Of a stretch of DNA of 64,000 bases, positions 1-10,143 are shown in pieces; position 1 is the stretch's first letter, and each line of letters opens with the position of its first letter. The position numbers were made by a program, and so were the translations under genes. The notes under the pieces were generated by a model. The model had not been told where the DNA came from. It did no database searches and was given only the letters and a program-made list of their open reading frames with translations. This DNA comes from Strigamia acuminata (lineage: Eukaryota; Arthropoda; Chilopoda; Geophilomorpha; Linotaeniidae), in NCBI GenBank assembly GCA_949358305.1, contig OX442314.1:58041369-58105368 (forward strand), in the 5' to 3' direction.

Positions 1-1085
1 CTACCTCCTTGATTATACTGTCCCCTATTCCTTATTGGCGCATACCACTGATTTTGTATCAATATCGACTCTTCATCCAGCAAATCCACTGACTCTGCTT
101 CTAACAATCGCTGTTTTAACTCAGCGACTTCCGCTAACAATTCAGCGTGGGTTGGTTGGGTCCCCACAGTTCCACTCAGTTTACCTGCTGTTACCGGGAT
201 CACCTTTTCATCCACGATTTTTTTAAACGCCGCGAGTAGAACATCTGCTGGATCCTTTATCTTGTGACTTTCAAATAACTTAATTCTCTCTTCCATATCC
301 GCCAAAGTCTTTGGGAATACAGTAATCAACATTTTTTGCATTTCCGGCTTCAATCCTTGAAAAATGTAATTAATCTTCAAATTCTCAGGTAATTCTGGTC
401 GCGCATAAGCACATTCGGCCAAGACTTTCTTCATAAACGCATCGGCTTTACCATCTGAATGCCTCATAAAATGAAGAGTGTTCAATACATTTTCCTGGCT
501 CTTCCTGAACTTCTTTTCGATTTGTGGCTTCCATTCCGTCCAAGTCCAGGTTGGATTCGTTTTATATTGTTCCACAAACCATGCCAGTCCGTCAGTCTTA
601 AGGGCTAACGGCAATTGCTTCACTCGTTCATCATCTGATGCTATTGTAGCTTCATAAGCCACAAGCCATTGGTCGATGTTACCTTTTTCTGTATCATAAC
701 AAACAACTTCGCGCTTTTGTACCAAAATACCCTTGAGAAGATCAGTTAAAACTGTTGTTGGATCCGCCATCTTGGATATAATTCCTTTTGATGTGGATTC
801 CTTTATTTTTACTGGTGTTAACAATTCAAATACCGATTGAAAAGACTTTGATTGCGCAAATTTTAATGGGGTTGCAAAAACAAGTTTATCATCCAATGTG
901 GAAGTATTTTGCTCAACCTCCTTTATTCCAGGTTCCGACTGTGAAGTTGTTTTTCTTTTTCTAACCGCTACTTTGGAATCATCCACTGTGCTTACTAATT
1001 CTCTTTCTAATTCTTGATTCTTTAAGTCCAGTAGATTATCCGTTTGCGCTTGTGATAACTTAACTGGCTGATCCACTGTTAAGCC
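1..1085 (-). CDS. Gag-like protein of element 1 (partial, runs off the left edge)
   Basis: This minus-strand frame is open from a stop just above 1085 to the window edge, about 361 codons. The first ATG is at 770 (protein begins MADPTTVL). About 100 codons above it are also open but lack an ATG, so they are either spliced on or untranslated. The core, roughly 50-150 codons after that ATG, has the retrotransposon capsid pattern: a YDTEKGNIDQWLVAYE-type helix, then WFVEQYK...WTEWKPQIEKKFR, then a VLNTLHFMRHSDGKADAFMKKV stretch split across helices and ending in an IFQGLKPEMQKML-like segment. A Glu-rich, probably coiled stretch follows toward the edge. No zinc knuckle is visible before the edge. 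Capsid assembly and RNA packaging are inferred from family resemblance only. Confidence 0.75.
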
Positions 1086-1755
1086 TTAAATTATAACTTC
1101 ACTTTATTCACAAACCGCTTTAGTAACTCACAACTTTCACTAAACCTGAAACAAACTTATACACAATTAATTAACACTATTAGTCACTAATTCAAAGTAA
1201 ATTTCAACAAAATCAAAACAATAAATTATTTTCTGAAAAATAATCAAACTTAATCATCAAAATCAACATAAACCTCTACATAAACCAAAAAGAAAACATT
1301 TCCTGCAATTAAATCATTATTAACTTTTCCATTAGTAAACAAACATTCAATATTTACCACTCTTAACCTCCAAAACAACCTCATTTTATTTATAAATTCA
1401 ACTTGGATAAATATCTTTAATAAATTCAAACATGTAAATCTTTTTAGTGCACTATAATTAAATATTCAACTTCACTCTACTTAATATTCAATCAGCTAAT
1501 CTGTTAAAAAAAAATACAACTCAAACATCTACAATGAGTCACCTCTCTTTCTTATCACTTATGCAAATTACTATGCATTGATCTCAAATTTTATAAGAGA
1601 TTTTATTACTTTTAATGCAATTTTTGTACGGATTTTAACTGGATCATCTAATTTTTAGCAAATAACTGGCCAATTTCACTTTACTTTTACTACTTTTCAC
1701 TACTTTTAGCCAATTAATGGGTCTCAAACAGAAAGAACCGCAATCTCCACCACTT
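1086..1755 (-). other. Element 1 leader with candidate primer-binding site
   Basis: This is AT-rich sequence between the LTR and gag with no long frame. Next to the LTR, on the minus strand from 1753 down, TGGTGGAGATTGCGG has the position and TGG start expected of a primer-binding site. I could not assign a tRNA. Confidence 0.45.
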
Positions 1756-2266
1756 TGTTACGTGGCCAGACTGACTACTGTTTGACCACGTAAATACTTT
1801 TATATAGAACTGGATTTTAGTCAAAGACTAATTGCATTTATCTAACTAACTTGACTTGGGGTGTAAATAAGAAGGACTCATTGTGTAGGTTTAAATTATA
1901 CAAAATATATTTATTTGATTATAAAACATAAGGCATAAAGCAATTTCAATTAATAATAAACTTAAGAATAACTTAAGACTAAACTAAAACTATCTTAATT
2001 CTATGAGCATGAATAACACTAAATTATATCACATTAAAACCTTGAGATGCCACAGCAATAACTGCTTGTCAACCTCTGTGTCTCTCTAAGTCAAACCCAG
2101 ACTTATATAGGTTTAGACTGTTCTATTCATGATTGATAGGTAAACTAATTACCTCATTCGCTTAAGGCGAACTCTATTGAGAATTTACTGAATTAATTCG
2201 GCTCAAATAAGTACGGAAACGTGGTGGCGACAACTGGCTTACAGTGTGCTCGCCAACCGCGTAACA
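1756..2266 (-). repeat. 5' LTR of element 1 (511 bp)
   Basis: The sequence starts TGTTACG and ends CGTAACA on either strand. Minus-strand signals are ordered as in an LTR: a TATATAA box around 2103-2109, then an AATAAA polyadenylation signal at 1910-1915 about 190 bases downstream. No second copy is in the window, so the ends rest on the terminal inverted repeat and on the adjacent primer site. Confidence 0.65.
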
Positions 2267-2385
2267 ATATCATAGGCACTTGAATTTAAAGTTTCCAAGC
2301 TGTTATATGCAACAGCTACAGCCTGTTGGAGTGGTTCAAAAATTATTTCTTCATTACGAGACGAGGCAGTTGCATCTTGTATCAG
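2267..2385 (-). CDS. Probable downstream exon of a THAP-domain gene, cut by element 1
   Basis: Read on the minus strand, a good 3' splice site (AATTTCAG, ending at 2386) leads into 39 open codons in one frame, beginning LIQDATASSRNEEIIFEP. The frame ends abruptly at 2267, where the LTR of element 1 begins. The THAP-like exon lies just upstream at 2500-2742. The protein segment is not recognisable on its own, so its membership in the THAP gene is inferred from order, strand and the splice site. Confidence 0.4.
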
Positions 2386-2499
2386 CTGAAATTTATAATG
2401 TATTTAGAAAGTAGTTTTATTTTTTAAATTTTCCGGGAGTCTGATCCTCCAAAATCAAAAATCGGCCGGTACCATGTTTAATTTATTTAATTTACTGGT

Positions 2500-2742
2500 T
2501 TAATTAAATTTAAATATATTTGCAAGTTTTGACGATTTTTGACTGCTGCGTGGTGGCTGTGGCTTCTGTGGTTTGTGTGCAAATTTGGTGGGAATAGCAT
2601 CAGAATTCAAACGTAAAACTTTATTAAACTGTAAGGATTCTAGCACAGTTGGATCTGTTTGAAAGTATGCATTCTCAAAATGATCATTGCACAAACGAGA
2701 ATGTTTTGATGGCTCTTTTCTTCTAATTACATAGTTGTAATA
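2500..2742 (-). CDS. Exon encoding the C-terminal half of a THAP zinc-finger domain
   Basis: A minus-strand acceptor (ACTATTTAG, ending at 2743) opens a frame that reads YYNYVIRRKEPSKHSRLC, then NDHFE, then LRLNSDAIPTKF. THAP DNA-binding domains end in exactly this way: a PSKHSRLCxxHF segment supplying the last Cys and His zinc ligands, then an LxxDAVPTxF-type tail. After the domain comes a basic, proline-rich stretch and a stop at 2500. The true exon end is probably a GT before that stop, since an acceptor for a further exon is visible at 2386. The N-terminal C2 half of the THAP domain is not seen; it should be on an upstream exon, to the right and possibly beyond the inserted elements. THAP proteins are animal DNA-binding factors and are often derived from P-element transposases. 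Confidence 0.7.
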   Translation of the reverse strand, partial: YYNYVIRRKEPSKHSRLCNDHFENAYFQTDPTVLESLQFNKVLRLNSDAIPTKFAHKPQKPQPPRSSQKSSKLANIFKFN

Positions 2743-2764
2743 CTAAATAGTAAAATTGACAAAT

Positions 2765-4748
2765 TCAATCAGAGTCAAAAGTGGCTCTGAACTCGGTAGC
2801 TTCCTCTTTGGTAAAACCACACCAAAACAACATCTTCTCAAGTTCTTCTTCTGCATCGTCAAATCCTGAATCATCATCCGAAAGAAAATCAGTTGCCAAG
2901 CCCTTTTTAAAATCGACCACCTCCTGGGCATTTGAAAGAATAAAATTCAAGAAACTGTCGATCAATGGCCAGTCCCATATATTATCAATGGTATAAACAA
3001 CGGTACAGACGTGATGAGCGATGCAAGAACAGCTCTCTTTAAATTCCTTCATTTCCTCCTTTGTTCGAACGAATTGCCCCGCTACACCCACCACGAAATC
3101 CCAATTGATATCATCATAACCATATTCGCACATGAGAAACACAACTCGTGCCAATATTCGTCCGATCGTCTTTTCACTCCGATGTTCGAACAACTTGGAA
3201 ATGGCGCCGGAATCTCTGGTCGAGCAAATGTCCCAACAAGTCTCGCTTAAAGTCTCCGTCTCGTCCGCAAAATCACTCTGAACCAAGTGGCGTCTCACTT
3301 GGGGGGAAATCAAACCACACCAAGAAAGAAACCTATTTTGAAACAACTCCGAGCTTTCGTTGTTAATCGTATAGTCAAACGCCAGACGTTTTTTGAATTT
3401 GTCCACTTCTTGCGCGCTCGGGAAGCAAAAATTCAAAAACCGATCGCACAAACTGAGTGTGCGAGAGAAGACAAATCTCGCTTGAAGATGGCCATCTCTC
3501 GTTCAGAAGCGATGGACACTTTTGCCACCGTCTCCAACAAATCCCAATTCAATTCGAAGTCGCTGTCGGTGGCCATGTTTTTCGAAACACACCTGGTCAG
3601 GACTCTTCGCTTATTGTCGGCATCGCGCAACAATAGTCTGATGTTTCGCAAATCCTGCGCGGAAAGTCCCTTGCGTGAACCGTCGAAAAGAAATACAAAC
3701 GTGTCTTTAAAAACGCGTGCGCAACAACTAGTTTTTAGTTCAGTCGGAGCGTTTGTCAACAAATCCGTCAGACAGTCTTTGATCGCAACAATGTTGACGC
3801 AGTTTTTTCTAGAGGAGGCTCGAACCAACACATCGAGCGTGTAATGAAGACCGTCGCTCGTAAATTGATCCATCACGTGATTGACTGTCGGCGTGAAAAA
3901 CTCGACGAGCAGAAAATCGAACAAGAAAATGACGTGAAGTCGCGATGCGACATTCGAAAACAAGATGGCGTCGACTTGGTGGTAGCAATGGTAGCAATGC
4001 CATTAACTTGGTCCTTGTCGTGTTCTTCGTGCTTTGCGAGTGTGTCTTCGAGCAAAAAATGAAAGTCACTTCCCGGCCGGAGGAGTTCGACGAGTAAATC
4101 GTTTCTTTCGTTGTCGGACATTCTCGTCCAGAAATACTCGACCGCGCTCCGGTTGTCGTATCCCACGCACTTGGCGCACATTTCGGATTTGGTGTTCGAG
4201 TCGACTCCGAACAAATGTTCCTTCCAAAAATTTCGCATTTCGTTCTTTAAACAATCGAAGCTCGGTTCGGTTTTTGCAAAAAGTCGTTTCACGTCGTCCG
4301 AATGTTCGTTCCAAAGTTCTTTCACTCGATCTTGCAAGCAAAACACGCAAGAAATGTCGAATTTTCGTTCCAGTGACAAATCTTGCGATAGCGAAAGAAT
4401 TCGCGCCAATTGGGTCACGTCCAGTCGTCCATTGACCGTCCAGCGTGAGCACTTTGTTATGCATTTCAATGATTGATGTGTGAGATCGTCAAACACGTTG
4501 CTGATTAAATAGACGAACCAATTCCAAAGTTCCCTTCCGACGTGTCTGATGCAGAGGTGCAATAAAGGCTGTAAATGTTTTGGAATGCTCAGAACGTCCA
4601 TTTGGTTGCAAATTTCAATCTCTGCCTTTTTAGAAGTCCAGTCGAAGCAATTTCGAGTTTGTATGTAATTTTTCCATAAATGAAGCGCAGTTTCCATCGA
4701 CGCAATGTGCTGGAAACTTGGGATTGGGACATTCAAAATGAAGTGCAT
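2765..4748 (-). pseudogene. Multi-repeat W/C/F-rich protein gene, broken by two frame changes
   Basis: Three minus-strand frames join end to end to give about 650 codons: 4748 to about 3950, about 3963 to 3433, and about 3451 to 2765. The first change lies near 3940-3960 beside a small duplicated ATTGCTACC, and the second near 3440-3450 in a TTTTTG run. Both could be real lesions or sequencing errors. The protein is alpha-helical in character and has repeated units of the form NWDxx...VAxxF...EMxxFK...HxVC, then FLNF...AQEVxxFKKxLA, then FxxWCGL. At least two full units are in the last 300 residues. The likely start is ATG 4748 or 4697, downstream of a TATA box. From memory, large families with this style of repeat are annotated in orb-weaver spiders. 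No biochemical function is known to me. It lies next to the THAP exon on the same strand. Confidence 0.55.
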
Positions 4749-4792
4749 GATTACGGATTTAAAAGTGGATGACAAAATCATCACTAAATTTG

Positions 4793-4801
4793 CTTTATAT
4801 A
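4793..4801 (-). promoter_or_regulatory. TATA box upstream of the multi-repeat gene
   Basis: On the minus strand TATATAAAG lies 45-50 bp upstream of the first ATG (4748) of the multi-repeat gene. The spacing suits a transcription start near 4765. Confidence 0.45.
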
Positions 4802-4942
4802 TCTCTCCTTGTGGACACGTTTGTAGAACGTTACACGCCCGAAATATGGTTAGCGTAAACGTTATACACACGTTTGTTCCGTAACGTTTTCTTTGAAACT
4901 CAGCAGTATTTTGTTTTGACAAATAAGTTAAATAGGTTAAAT

Positions 4943-5565
4943 TGTGAGTGTTCGGACGGACGCCACGTGGTCGGGGGAGAGCCACGGAGGCGCTGGACGC
5001 AACACACACGATAAAACAAACCACGAAATACACGGAGACACAATATAGTTTTAGTTATGGCTTTATTGGATGTCTAGGGGTATGATTGTAGTGTCCCATA
5101 GTGTATTTCCCAAGGCGGCGGTTCCTTCGAACCGCCCCTAATCAGACCGCGTGGCACGGCGGCCATCGGCCGCCATGACACACGAGGTCGGTAATCGGTT
5201 TTGGGCCACGCCGCCGAAGTTACGGTTAACGTCCGGCGGACGTGGCGCAACTGGACGCTCAGGTCCCGGCGGGCGACATCATCGCCACGCCGATAGTTTG
5301 GGTTATCTCAATAGCCAGTTTTGGAGGCGGTCGCAACACGACCGTTCGCCTTGCTGGTTGATCAACAACTCTCTTGTCCCTACGGGGACCAACCACTTCC
5401 GGAAGGGCGACTTCCGGGGCCCGATCCTGCTTGACCAAAGGCCCGCAGCTCCACCTGGTTGCGGGGGACCGCAACAGGCTGCGCGAGATACGAGAGGCGC
5501 TGGAGCTGCGCCAAGTGCATTGCCGTTGCAGTGCAGCGACCCGTGCGCAGGGGCAGCTGGTCACA
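4943..5565 (-). repeat. 3' LTR of element C (623 bp)
   Basis: This matches 12364-12986 throughout as read by eye (offset 7,421). It has TGTGA/TCACA ends. A minus-strand AATAAA at about 5062-5067 supports minus orientation. It is GC-rich, so long open frames on both strands inside it are incidental. Confidence 0.9.
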
Positions 5566-6068
5566 TTTCCCCCCCCTGGAAAAAGGTAAGTACGAGGGGG
5601 TACAACGCAATCACTGAAGTGGTTGTTGAAAGTTAACACATCGCATTACTTTTCTTTTTTCAGATTATCAGATGACCATATTTCGGACGAGCCATCAGCT
5701 AGAACGAAGATCACCGGTAGGAATGCACTTGGGAAAATAACAACACTACAAAGGAACACATACACACTTACCCCCAGGATGGAAAACTTGTACAATTTAA
5801 ACACTATTGAAAAATAAAAATAAAAATGTAAAATAACACTTGTAATTTAAAAATATATATGAATAAAAAACACTTTTTGAACTTTAAAATCTAACATCTG
5901 TAGTTATTGAATTCATTTAACATTAAAAGGTAAGTATTGCTAATTTTAACACTTTGGAATAATTAATAATAAAAAAAACTTGTTTTGACAATAAAAAAAA
6001 TTATTTCTGGCACTATAAAAGTCTTAATAGGCTTGGCCAAAATCTCCTTTAAAACGACGGCGAAAACT
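5566..6068 (-). other. 3' untranslated region of element C with polypurine tract
   Basis: On the minus strand the bases at 5566-5579 read CCAGGGGGGGGAAA, a purine tract directly against the LTR as expected for plus-strand DNA priming. The rest is AT-rich. On the plus strand the same stretch has an intron-like pattern: GTAAGT at 5586, then a TTTTCTTTTTTCAG acceptor ending at about 5664, then AATAAA signals near 5813. This could be the end of an antisense transcript leaving the LTR. Confidence 0.6.
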
Positions 6069-7343
6069 TCACTGCAGCGATTTCCCCGGAGTGGGTGGCG
6101 TATCGTCGTTTTTTGGCTCTTCTTCAGTTTTGTCGTCGACGAATTCTTCTGCTAGCTTCTTGCGTGACTTCTTATTCGACTTCTTTTTCACGGTGGTAGC
6201 TTTGGGCTCGGGAACGACTGGCGGTGGTGGTGGCGGCGTGTGCGACTCCTCGTTCGATGCGTTGTCAATTTGCATCGCGGTCTCGATCGTTGCTTCGGCG
6301 GTGACTACATTGTTGCCGCAAACTGGTGGAGGATCCGCGAATCCCTGGAACACGACGTTCGTCGGGCGTTCTCCAACCATCGGCGGCATAATGACAGCCG
6401 GCGTCGCTGCTGTATTGGCACCAAACATCGTTTGTGCCGTTTGCGGTAGTTGGCAGGCCGCTGGAAAAGCGATTGCGGCCGCCGTGGCTTTGGTCGGGAT
6501 CAGGCTCACAATACCTTGGATCGGTTGAGGACCGTACTGTCCCGCCCAAGCTGTTCGTAGCTCATCGGGAGTTTTTTCCGTTTGAGCTGGGATTTTCTTA
6601 ACGAGTGCGCGTGGCGCATTCGATGTGATTGTGGCCGATGGCGCAGTCAATTGCTGATGAGCCGCTTTCTCGGCGTCTCTTTTTGCCATTCGGTCCTTAT
6701 GGTCCGCGTGTTTTTTCGCTCTGTACCGAATTTTTGCTTCGGTATTCACGCTTCGTTCACTCAACGTGGGATTTTCGATCGCCACGAGCCGTCGCATTTC
6801 CAGCAGTTTCTCCGAAATGTTTGGACGGGCGGTCGGTGGTTGGTGAGGAGTTGGGGCGACGATACCTTGTACGGTCGCTTTTGTCTCCTCGGCAGCCTTC
6901 TTTTTAAGCACAAATGGCTTATGTGGCGGACGAAGAACCTGCTGCGACGTCGTCGCTGCGGTTTTCTTCGTAGAAATATTAGTAGAGGCAGTCGGCGGCG
7001 GTTGAGAGCGTACGCTCTTCGTTGCCGTTTTCTGTCTTTTCTTTGGGGGTTCCGTCGGCGCGGCATTCGCCGCACGCGCTCGTTCCCTGTCTGCGATTTC
7101 CTTCTCGCGTTCTGCGCGCGATCGGACGCGCATCCAGTTAATTTGTCGATGGTGCAGCGGAATCGGCTGACCGGGCAGCGTCATGAACATGACAAACCAT
7201 TCTTCGAGTGGTTGATCCGTCAGCACGATTTCGTCTCCGCCGCAGTTCATGCACGGGATTCGCGACAGATTCCACAGCGTGATGTAGCCGAGGCCGTTGC
7301 AGACTGGGCACTGGACCCATTCGTTGTTTCGGTGATTTTCCAT
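6069..7343 (-). CDS. Accessory ORF with CxxC...CxxC zinc motif (element C, env position)
   Basis: The ORF encodes 424 aa from ATG 7343. Near the N-terminus, Cys12, Cys15, Cys31 and Cys34 form C-x2-C-x15-C-x2-C with a CPVCNGLGY knuckle, like half of a DnaJ-type cysteine-rich domain. An EEWFVMF segment follows at 47-53. After it comes a long Arg/Glu- and Lys-rich helix (about 70-95), then low-complexity Thr/Ala/Pro/Gln-rich sequence, and a Lys-rich C-terminus (KKKSNKKSRKK about 390-400). There is no signal peptide or membrane segment, so it is not an envelope glycoprotein. The ORF at 22813-24225 of Gypsy A has the same Cys spacing and the same place after pol, so this is an element gene rather than a captured host fragment. 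Its function is unknown. Zinc and nucleic-acid binding are inferred from the motif and basic regions. Confidence 0.7.
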   Translation of the reverse strand: MENHRNNEWVQCPVCNGLGYITLWNLSRIPCMNCGGDEIVLTDQPLEEWFVMFMTLPGQPIPLHHRQINWMRVRSRAEREKEIADRERARAANAAPTEPPKKRQKTATKSVRSQPPPTASTNISTKKTAATTSQQVLRPPHKPFVLKKKAAEETKATVQGIVAPTPHQPPTARPNISEKLLEMRRLVAIENPTLSERSVNTEAKIRYRAKKHADHKDRMAKRDAEKAAHQQLTAPSATITSNAPRALVKKIPAQTEKTPDELRTAWAGQYGPQPIQGIVSLIPTKATAAAIAFPAACQLPQTAQTMFGANTAATPAVIMPPMVGERPTNVVFQGFADPPPVCGNNVVTAEATIETAMQIDNASNEESHTPPPPPPVVPEPKATTVKKKSNKKSRKKLAEEFVDDKTEEEPKNDDTPPTPGKSLQ

Positions 7344-7607
7344 TGTTTTTTCAAACTTTTCGTCTCGATTTTCCAGAGAAGTTCCACACGACTGGTCAGT
7401 GGCGATCGCAGTGAATAAGTGATTTGATCAACGAATGGTGGTGTTTAAGTATGGAACCGGAAGACGTCCTGCGAACGTTTAATTGGCGTATGGACCGCAG
7501 ATGTTATGTAAACAGTCTGTGATTGGTCCAAATGGGTCTTCCGATTTGAAGTATCACCTAGCGGTCAATCACGATATCGAATCGACAAAATATGATTTCT
7601 CGAAGGT
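7344..7607 (-). other. Spacer between pol remnant and accessory ORF
   Basis: No convincing frame is visible here. It would be the leader of the accessory ORF. No acceptor as strong as the one in Gypsy A is seen. Confidence 0.4.
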
Positions 7608-8541
7608 CTAATTGAATCCGAATTTGGATTTGGTCGAGCTGTCGTGGGTTTTTGCAAGCCCACTTGTGGCAACAGCAAGGTCTTTTTCGGTTTTTCCAAA
7701 AGGTTTTACTGGTGTTGGCAACTTGGTTGCGATACCAGATTCTGTTGGTCGCACTGGAGTTGGCAATATTGTTGCTGTTCCAGTGTCCACAGGTTGGTTT
7801 TCAAGAACTTCTTCATCTTCCTTATCTAAAATGGGCTATCGAGCTCTCTTTCCAGAAGAAATAAGTCTTTTTAAGTTTCCACACTAGTGCATGTACTTAT
7901 TAATTGTAAAATCATTGATTTTACAAGACTATAAGCATTTGTATTGGTCACTTTAGTGATTATATATGGTGCTTTGAAATGGTCTTTGCGAGACGAAGCT
8001 AATGGTATATCCATTTTTCTCAAAGGATGGATTTTTAGCAAAACTAAATTCCCAATTTCAAACTTTCTAGAATTTTCAGCATATGGTCTGAACTTGTCAA
8101 ATCACAGCTAAATCCTCCAAATCGGTGTTCTGGTAACAAAAACAAACTGGTTTTTACCACAAAACATCTTGATTGTCCACTTGCAGAAGGACAAGCTCCG
8201 AGCCCGCCGCCACTTTGCATTTGTAAAGATGACAAAAGTTGCGAGCGAAATCCGGCGCAGGCAGCGTCATTCCTTCTGCGAGTTGGTTCTTCAATACTCG
8301 AAAAATGTTGCATTTTTTCAAATACATAGTTTAAATAATTTAAAATAGTGAAGAAAAATGGGTTTCTTAAGTAATACTCAATTTTGGTCACAACGTGGCC
8401 TTTATTGCAATGATCGATTTCAGAGTCTGTGGGAAAAACCACGTGAGGATCTGGCTCTGTGGATGAAATGTCATCAAAATAGAAAGTCTTCCATGTCTTT
8501 TTCCGTTGGAATCAAAACCATGGTGAGAGCGCAGCCGTCAG
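7608..8541 (-). pseudogene. Degraded pol remnant of element C
   Basis: On the minus strand from about 8092 to 7888 the frame reads like the C-terminal end of an integrase: KFEIGNLVLLKIHPLRKMD, then FKAPYIITKV and NAYSLV. This is the usual F-x-IGDLVL...GPYxI...YxL pattern. A stop near 7886 is followed by a Thr/Pro repeat tail in another frame (LPTPV repeated, about 7608-7800). The piece at about 8290-8500 is open but unrecognised (KTWKTFYFDD...). Protease, reverse transcriptase, RNase H and the integrase core are absent, so most of pol was deleted between gag and this tail. Confidence 0.6.
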
Positions 8542-10143
8542 TTACTTGGTGGCATCTGTTGACTGCGACTCCTTGTTTCCCGCCATGTCAGGCCAGCCAC
8601 CAAACTCGTTGGCTGCAAGCATAGCCTGCATCATGCTGTGTTGGGCGGCGGCGATCGTTTCCATTGCTGCCTTGGCGGCTTCCACCTTGAGGGGGCAATC
8701 CCTTTCAAAGTGTGCGCCACCGCAGCCCCAGCAACCGCCAACTCTTGGTTTGGTCGCATAGTCTTTGAGCCTATTGCTCGGGACTAGCGCCTTCTCGTTG
8801 CCTTCTGCGGCCTTTGTTGCTGCTATCGCAGCATTTTTAGGCGCAGGGAACAGTGTTCTATTGTTTGGATTTCTCAATCCAAACGGAACAAATTTCGGTT
8901 TATCTCCACCCGCAGCATTTGGTATTGTTACCATTTGCTGGTTGGATTTTTGAATTGGCGTAACAGTTTCTGTTTTTGCCGCCTCAATGATTGCTGCATT
9001 TGTCACAGTTTCCTGATTTATGATCGCGGCCTCCGTAGCAATGCAGGCTCTCCTGAGCGACGCCCAAGTGTTCTCCAAATTAATGGCATTTGCGACCATG
9101 TTCTTGGCCGCTGGGCGCAGAATTGCCAGCACTTTTTGAATTTGCTGGCTCTCGTGCACAGGAATAGTCAATTGAGCGTATAACTTCTCGAGTCTTATCA
9201 CCACTTGGGTGGCAGACTCATGAGACAGTTGCTGTGTTTTAGCAATTTCTGCTAAAAGCAGCGCATCGCTCGGACGAAAATGGGTGATAAATTCATGTTC
9301 GAATTCCTCCCAATTCGTTTTGGCATGAGAAGAGAACCATGTGGCCGCATCTCCTCGGAAAAACTTAAACAAATGCTCAGCAAGCACTTGGTTCAGATAG
9401 GGCAAAGCAAAGCGTAGAGAACGTTTTAAATCAATAAGGAAAGACTTAGCTTTCGTTTTGTCCCCTGCAAACTCTTCAATTCCAATGGATTTGACTCGTT
9501 TACTTAGCTCTACTTCATCCATTGGTCTGGGAGCAGGCATAGCCTGGTCAGTTTTGTGAAGAAACTTTTCTCCCCAAGCCAGAAAAAGAGGATTTCCAGT
9601 CGTAGGCGTTGAGCCTGTGCTGGATCCAGAGTTTGGTGTTGTCACGGTGGGAGAAATCGTGTTTGAGATTGCAGATTGTGCTCTCAAATTCGATTGTCCA
9701 GCCGCCACCACGCTGTCAACGATAGCTTTTTGACTAGCTATCATCTTCAACAAGCTTTCATTCGATAATTTCGTAGAGTCTAACTCCTGCAAAGCATGAG
9801 TTAACCGGTCGCTAATATCACCGAATTCCGTGCGCGTTTGCGTTAATTGACGCATAGTGCTATCCGATTTGTCTTGGAGTTCCACCAAGTGATCGGCTAC
9901 TTTCAGAAGCGTGTCTTCCCACACTTCGTAGGTTGTCATATCATCGATAACTAGATTAAAGACGTTGCAAGTCGTTTCAAGCATCGCTTGATCCAACAAT
10001 TTAACTTTAGGACTTGACATATCGTCGTTTGAAGAAGCAATCGAATTGTTATCTGAGTCGTTCAAATCTGAATCCGTTGCGGGTGTGAAAGAATTAGGTG
10101 CAGGAGAGTCCCACGTGGTCTTACCAGTTCTGGTCGCTGGCAT
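8542..10143 (-). CDS. Gag protein of element C
   Basis: The ORF encodes 533 aa if it starts at ATG 10143 (MPATRTGK). The frame is open a further 146 codons up to ATG 10581, but that extension is compositionally different and probably leader. It has an acidic Ser/Asp-rich N-terminus, then a coiled-coil-like segment rich in Leu/Glu (about 55-120). The capsid domain (about 210-390) contains LIDLKRSLRFALP, FFRGDAATWFSSH and WEEFEHEFITHFRP, the usual gypsy-type capsid blocks. A C-terminal knuckle CWGCGGAHFERDC (about 477-489) has C-x2-C-x3-H-x4-C spacing, one residue shorter than the canonical CCHC. It should assemble particles and package RNA. It is intact although pol is lost, which suggests selection or a recent copy. 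Confidence 0.8.
   Translation of the reverse strand: MPATRTGKTTWDSPAPNSFTPATDSDLNDSDNNSIASSNDDMSSPKVKLLDQAMLETTCNVFNLVIDDMTTYEVWEDTLLKVADHLVELQDKSDSTMRQLTQTRTEFGDISDRLTHALQELDSTKLSNESLLKMIASQKAIVDSVVAAGQSNLRAQSAISNTISPTVTTPNSGSSTGSTPTTGNPLFLAWGEKFLHKTDQAMPAPRPMDEVELSKRVKSIGIEEFAGDKTKAKSFLIDLKRSLRFALPYLNQVLAEHLFKFFRGDAATWFSSHAKTNWEEFEHEFITHFRPSDALLLAEIAKTQQLSHESATQVVIRLEKLYAQLTIPVHESQQIQKVLAILRPAAKNMVANAINLENTWASLRRACIATEAAIINQETVTNAAIIEAAKTETVTPIQKSNQQMVTIPNAAGGDKPKFVPFGLRNPNNRTLFPAPKNAAIAATKAAEGNEKALVPSNRLKDYATKPRVGGCWGCGGAHFERDCPLKVEAAKAAMETIAAAQHSMMQAMLAANEFGGWPDMAGNKESQSTDATK

Larger units (their letters stand above)
1..2266 (-). mobile_element. Element 1: 5' part of a Ty3/gypsy-like LTR retrotransposon
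   Basis: Read on the minus strand, this is an LTR (2266 down to 1756), an AT-rich leader, and a gag frame that is still open at base 1. Pol and the 3' LTR must lie to the left of the window. The LTR ends are inverted (TGTTACG and CGTAACA). The element abuts what looks like an exon of a THAP-domain gene at 2267, so it probably inserted into that gene. The bases just outside the right end are ATAT, one half of a possible target-site duplication whose partner is outside the window. Confidence 0.75.

Noticed and set aside
5151-5639. 161-aa and 126-aa frames in the GC-rich LTR of element C (also at 12572-13066)
   Set aside because: They lie in the LTR on both strands, have no start context or domain, and change length between the two LTR contexts.
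6091-7418. Plus-strand frames opposite the accessory ORF (145 and 278 aa)
   Set aside because: Shadow frames of the minus-strand ORF, which has the homologue and zinc motif.
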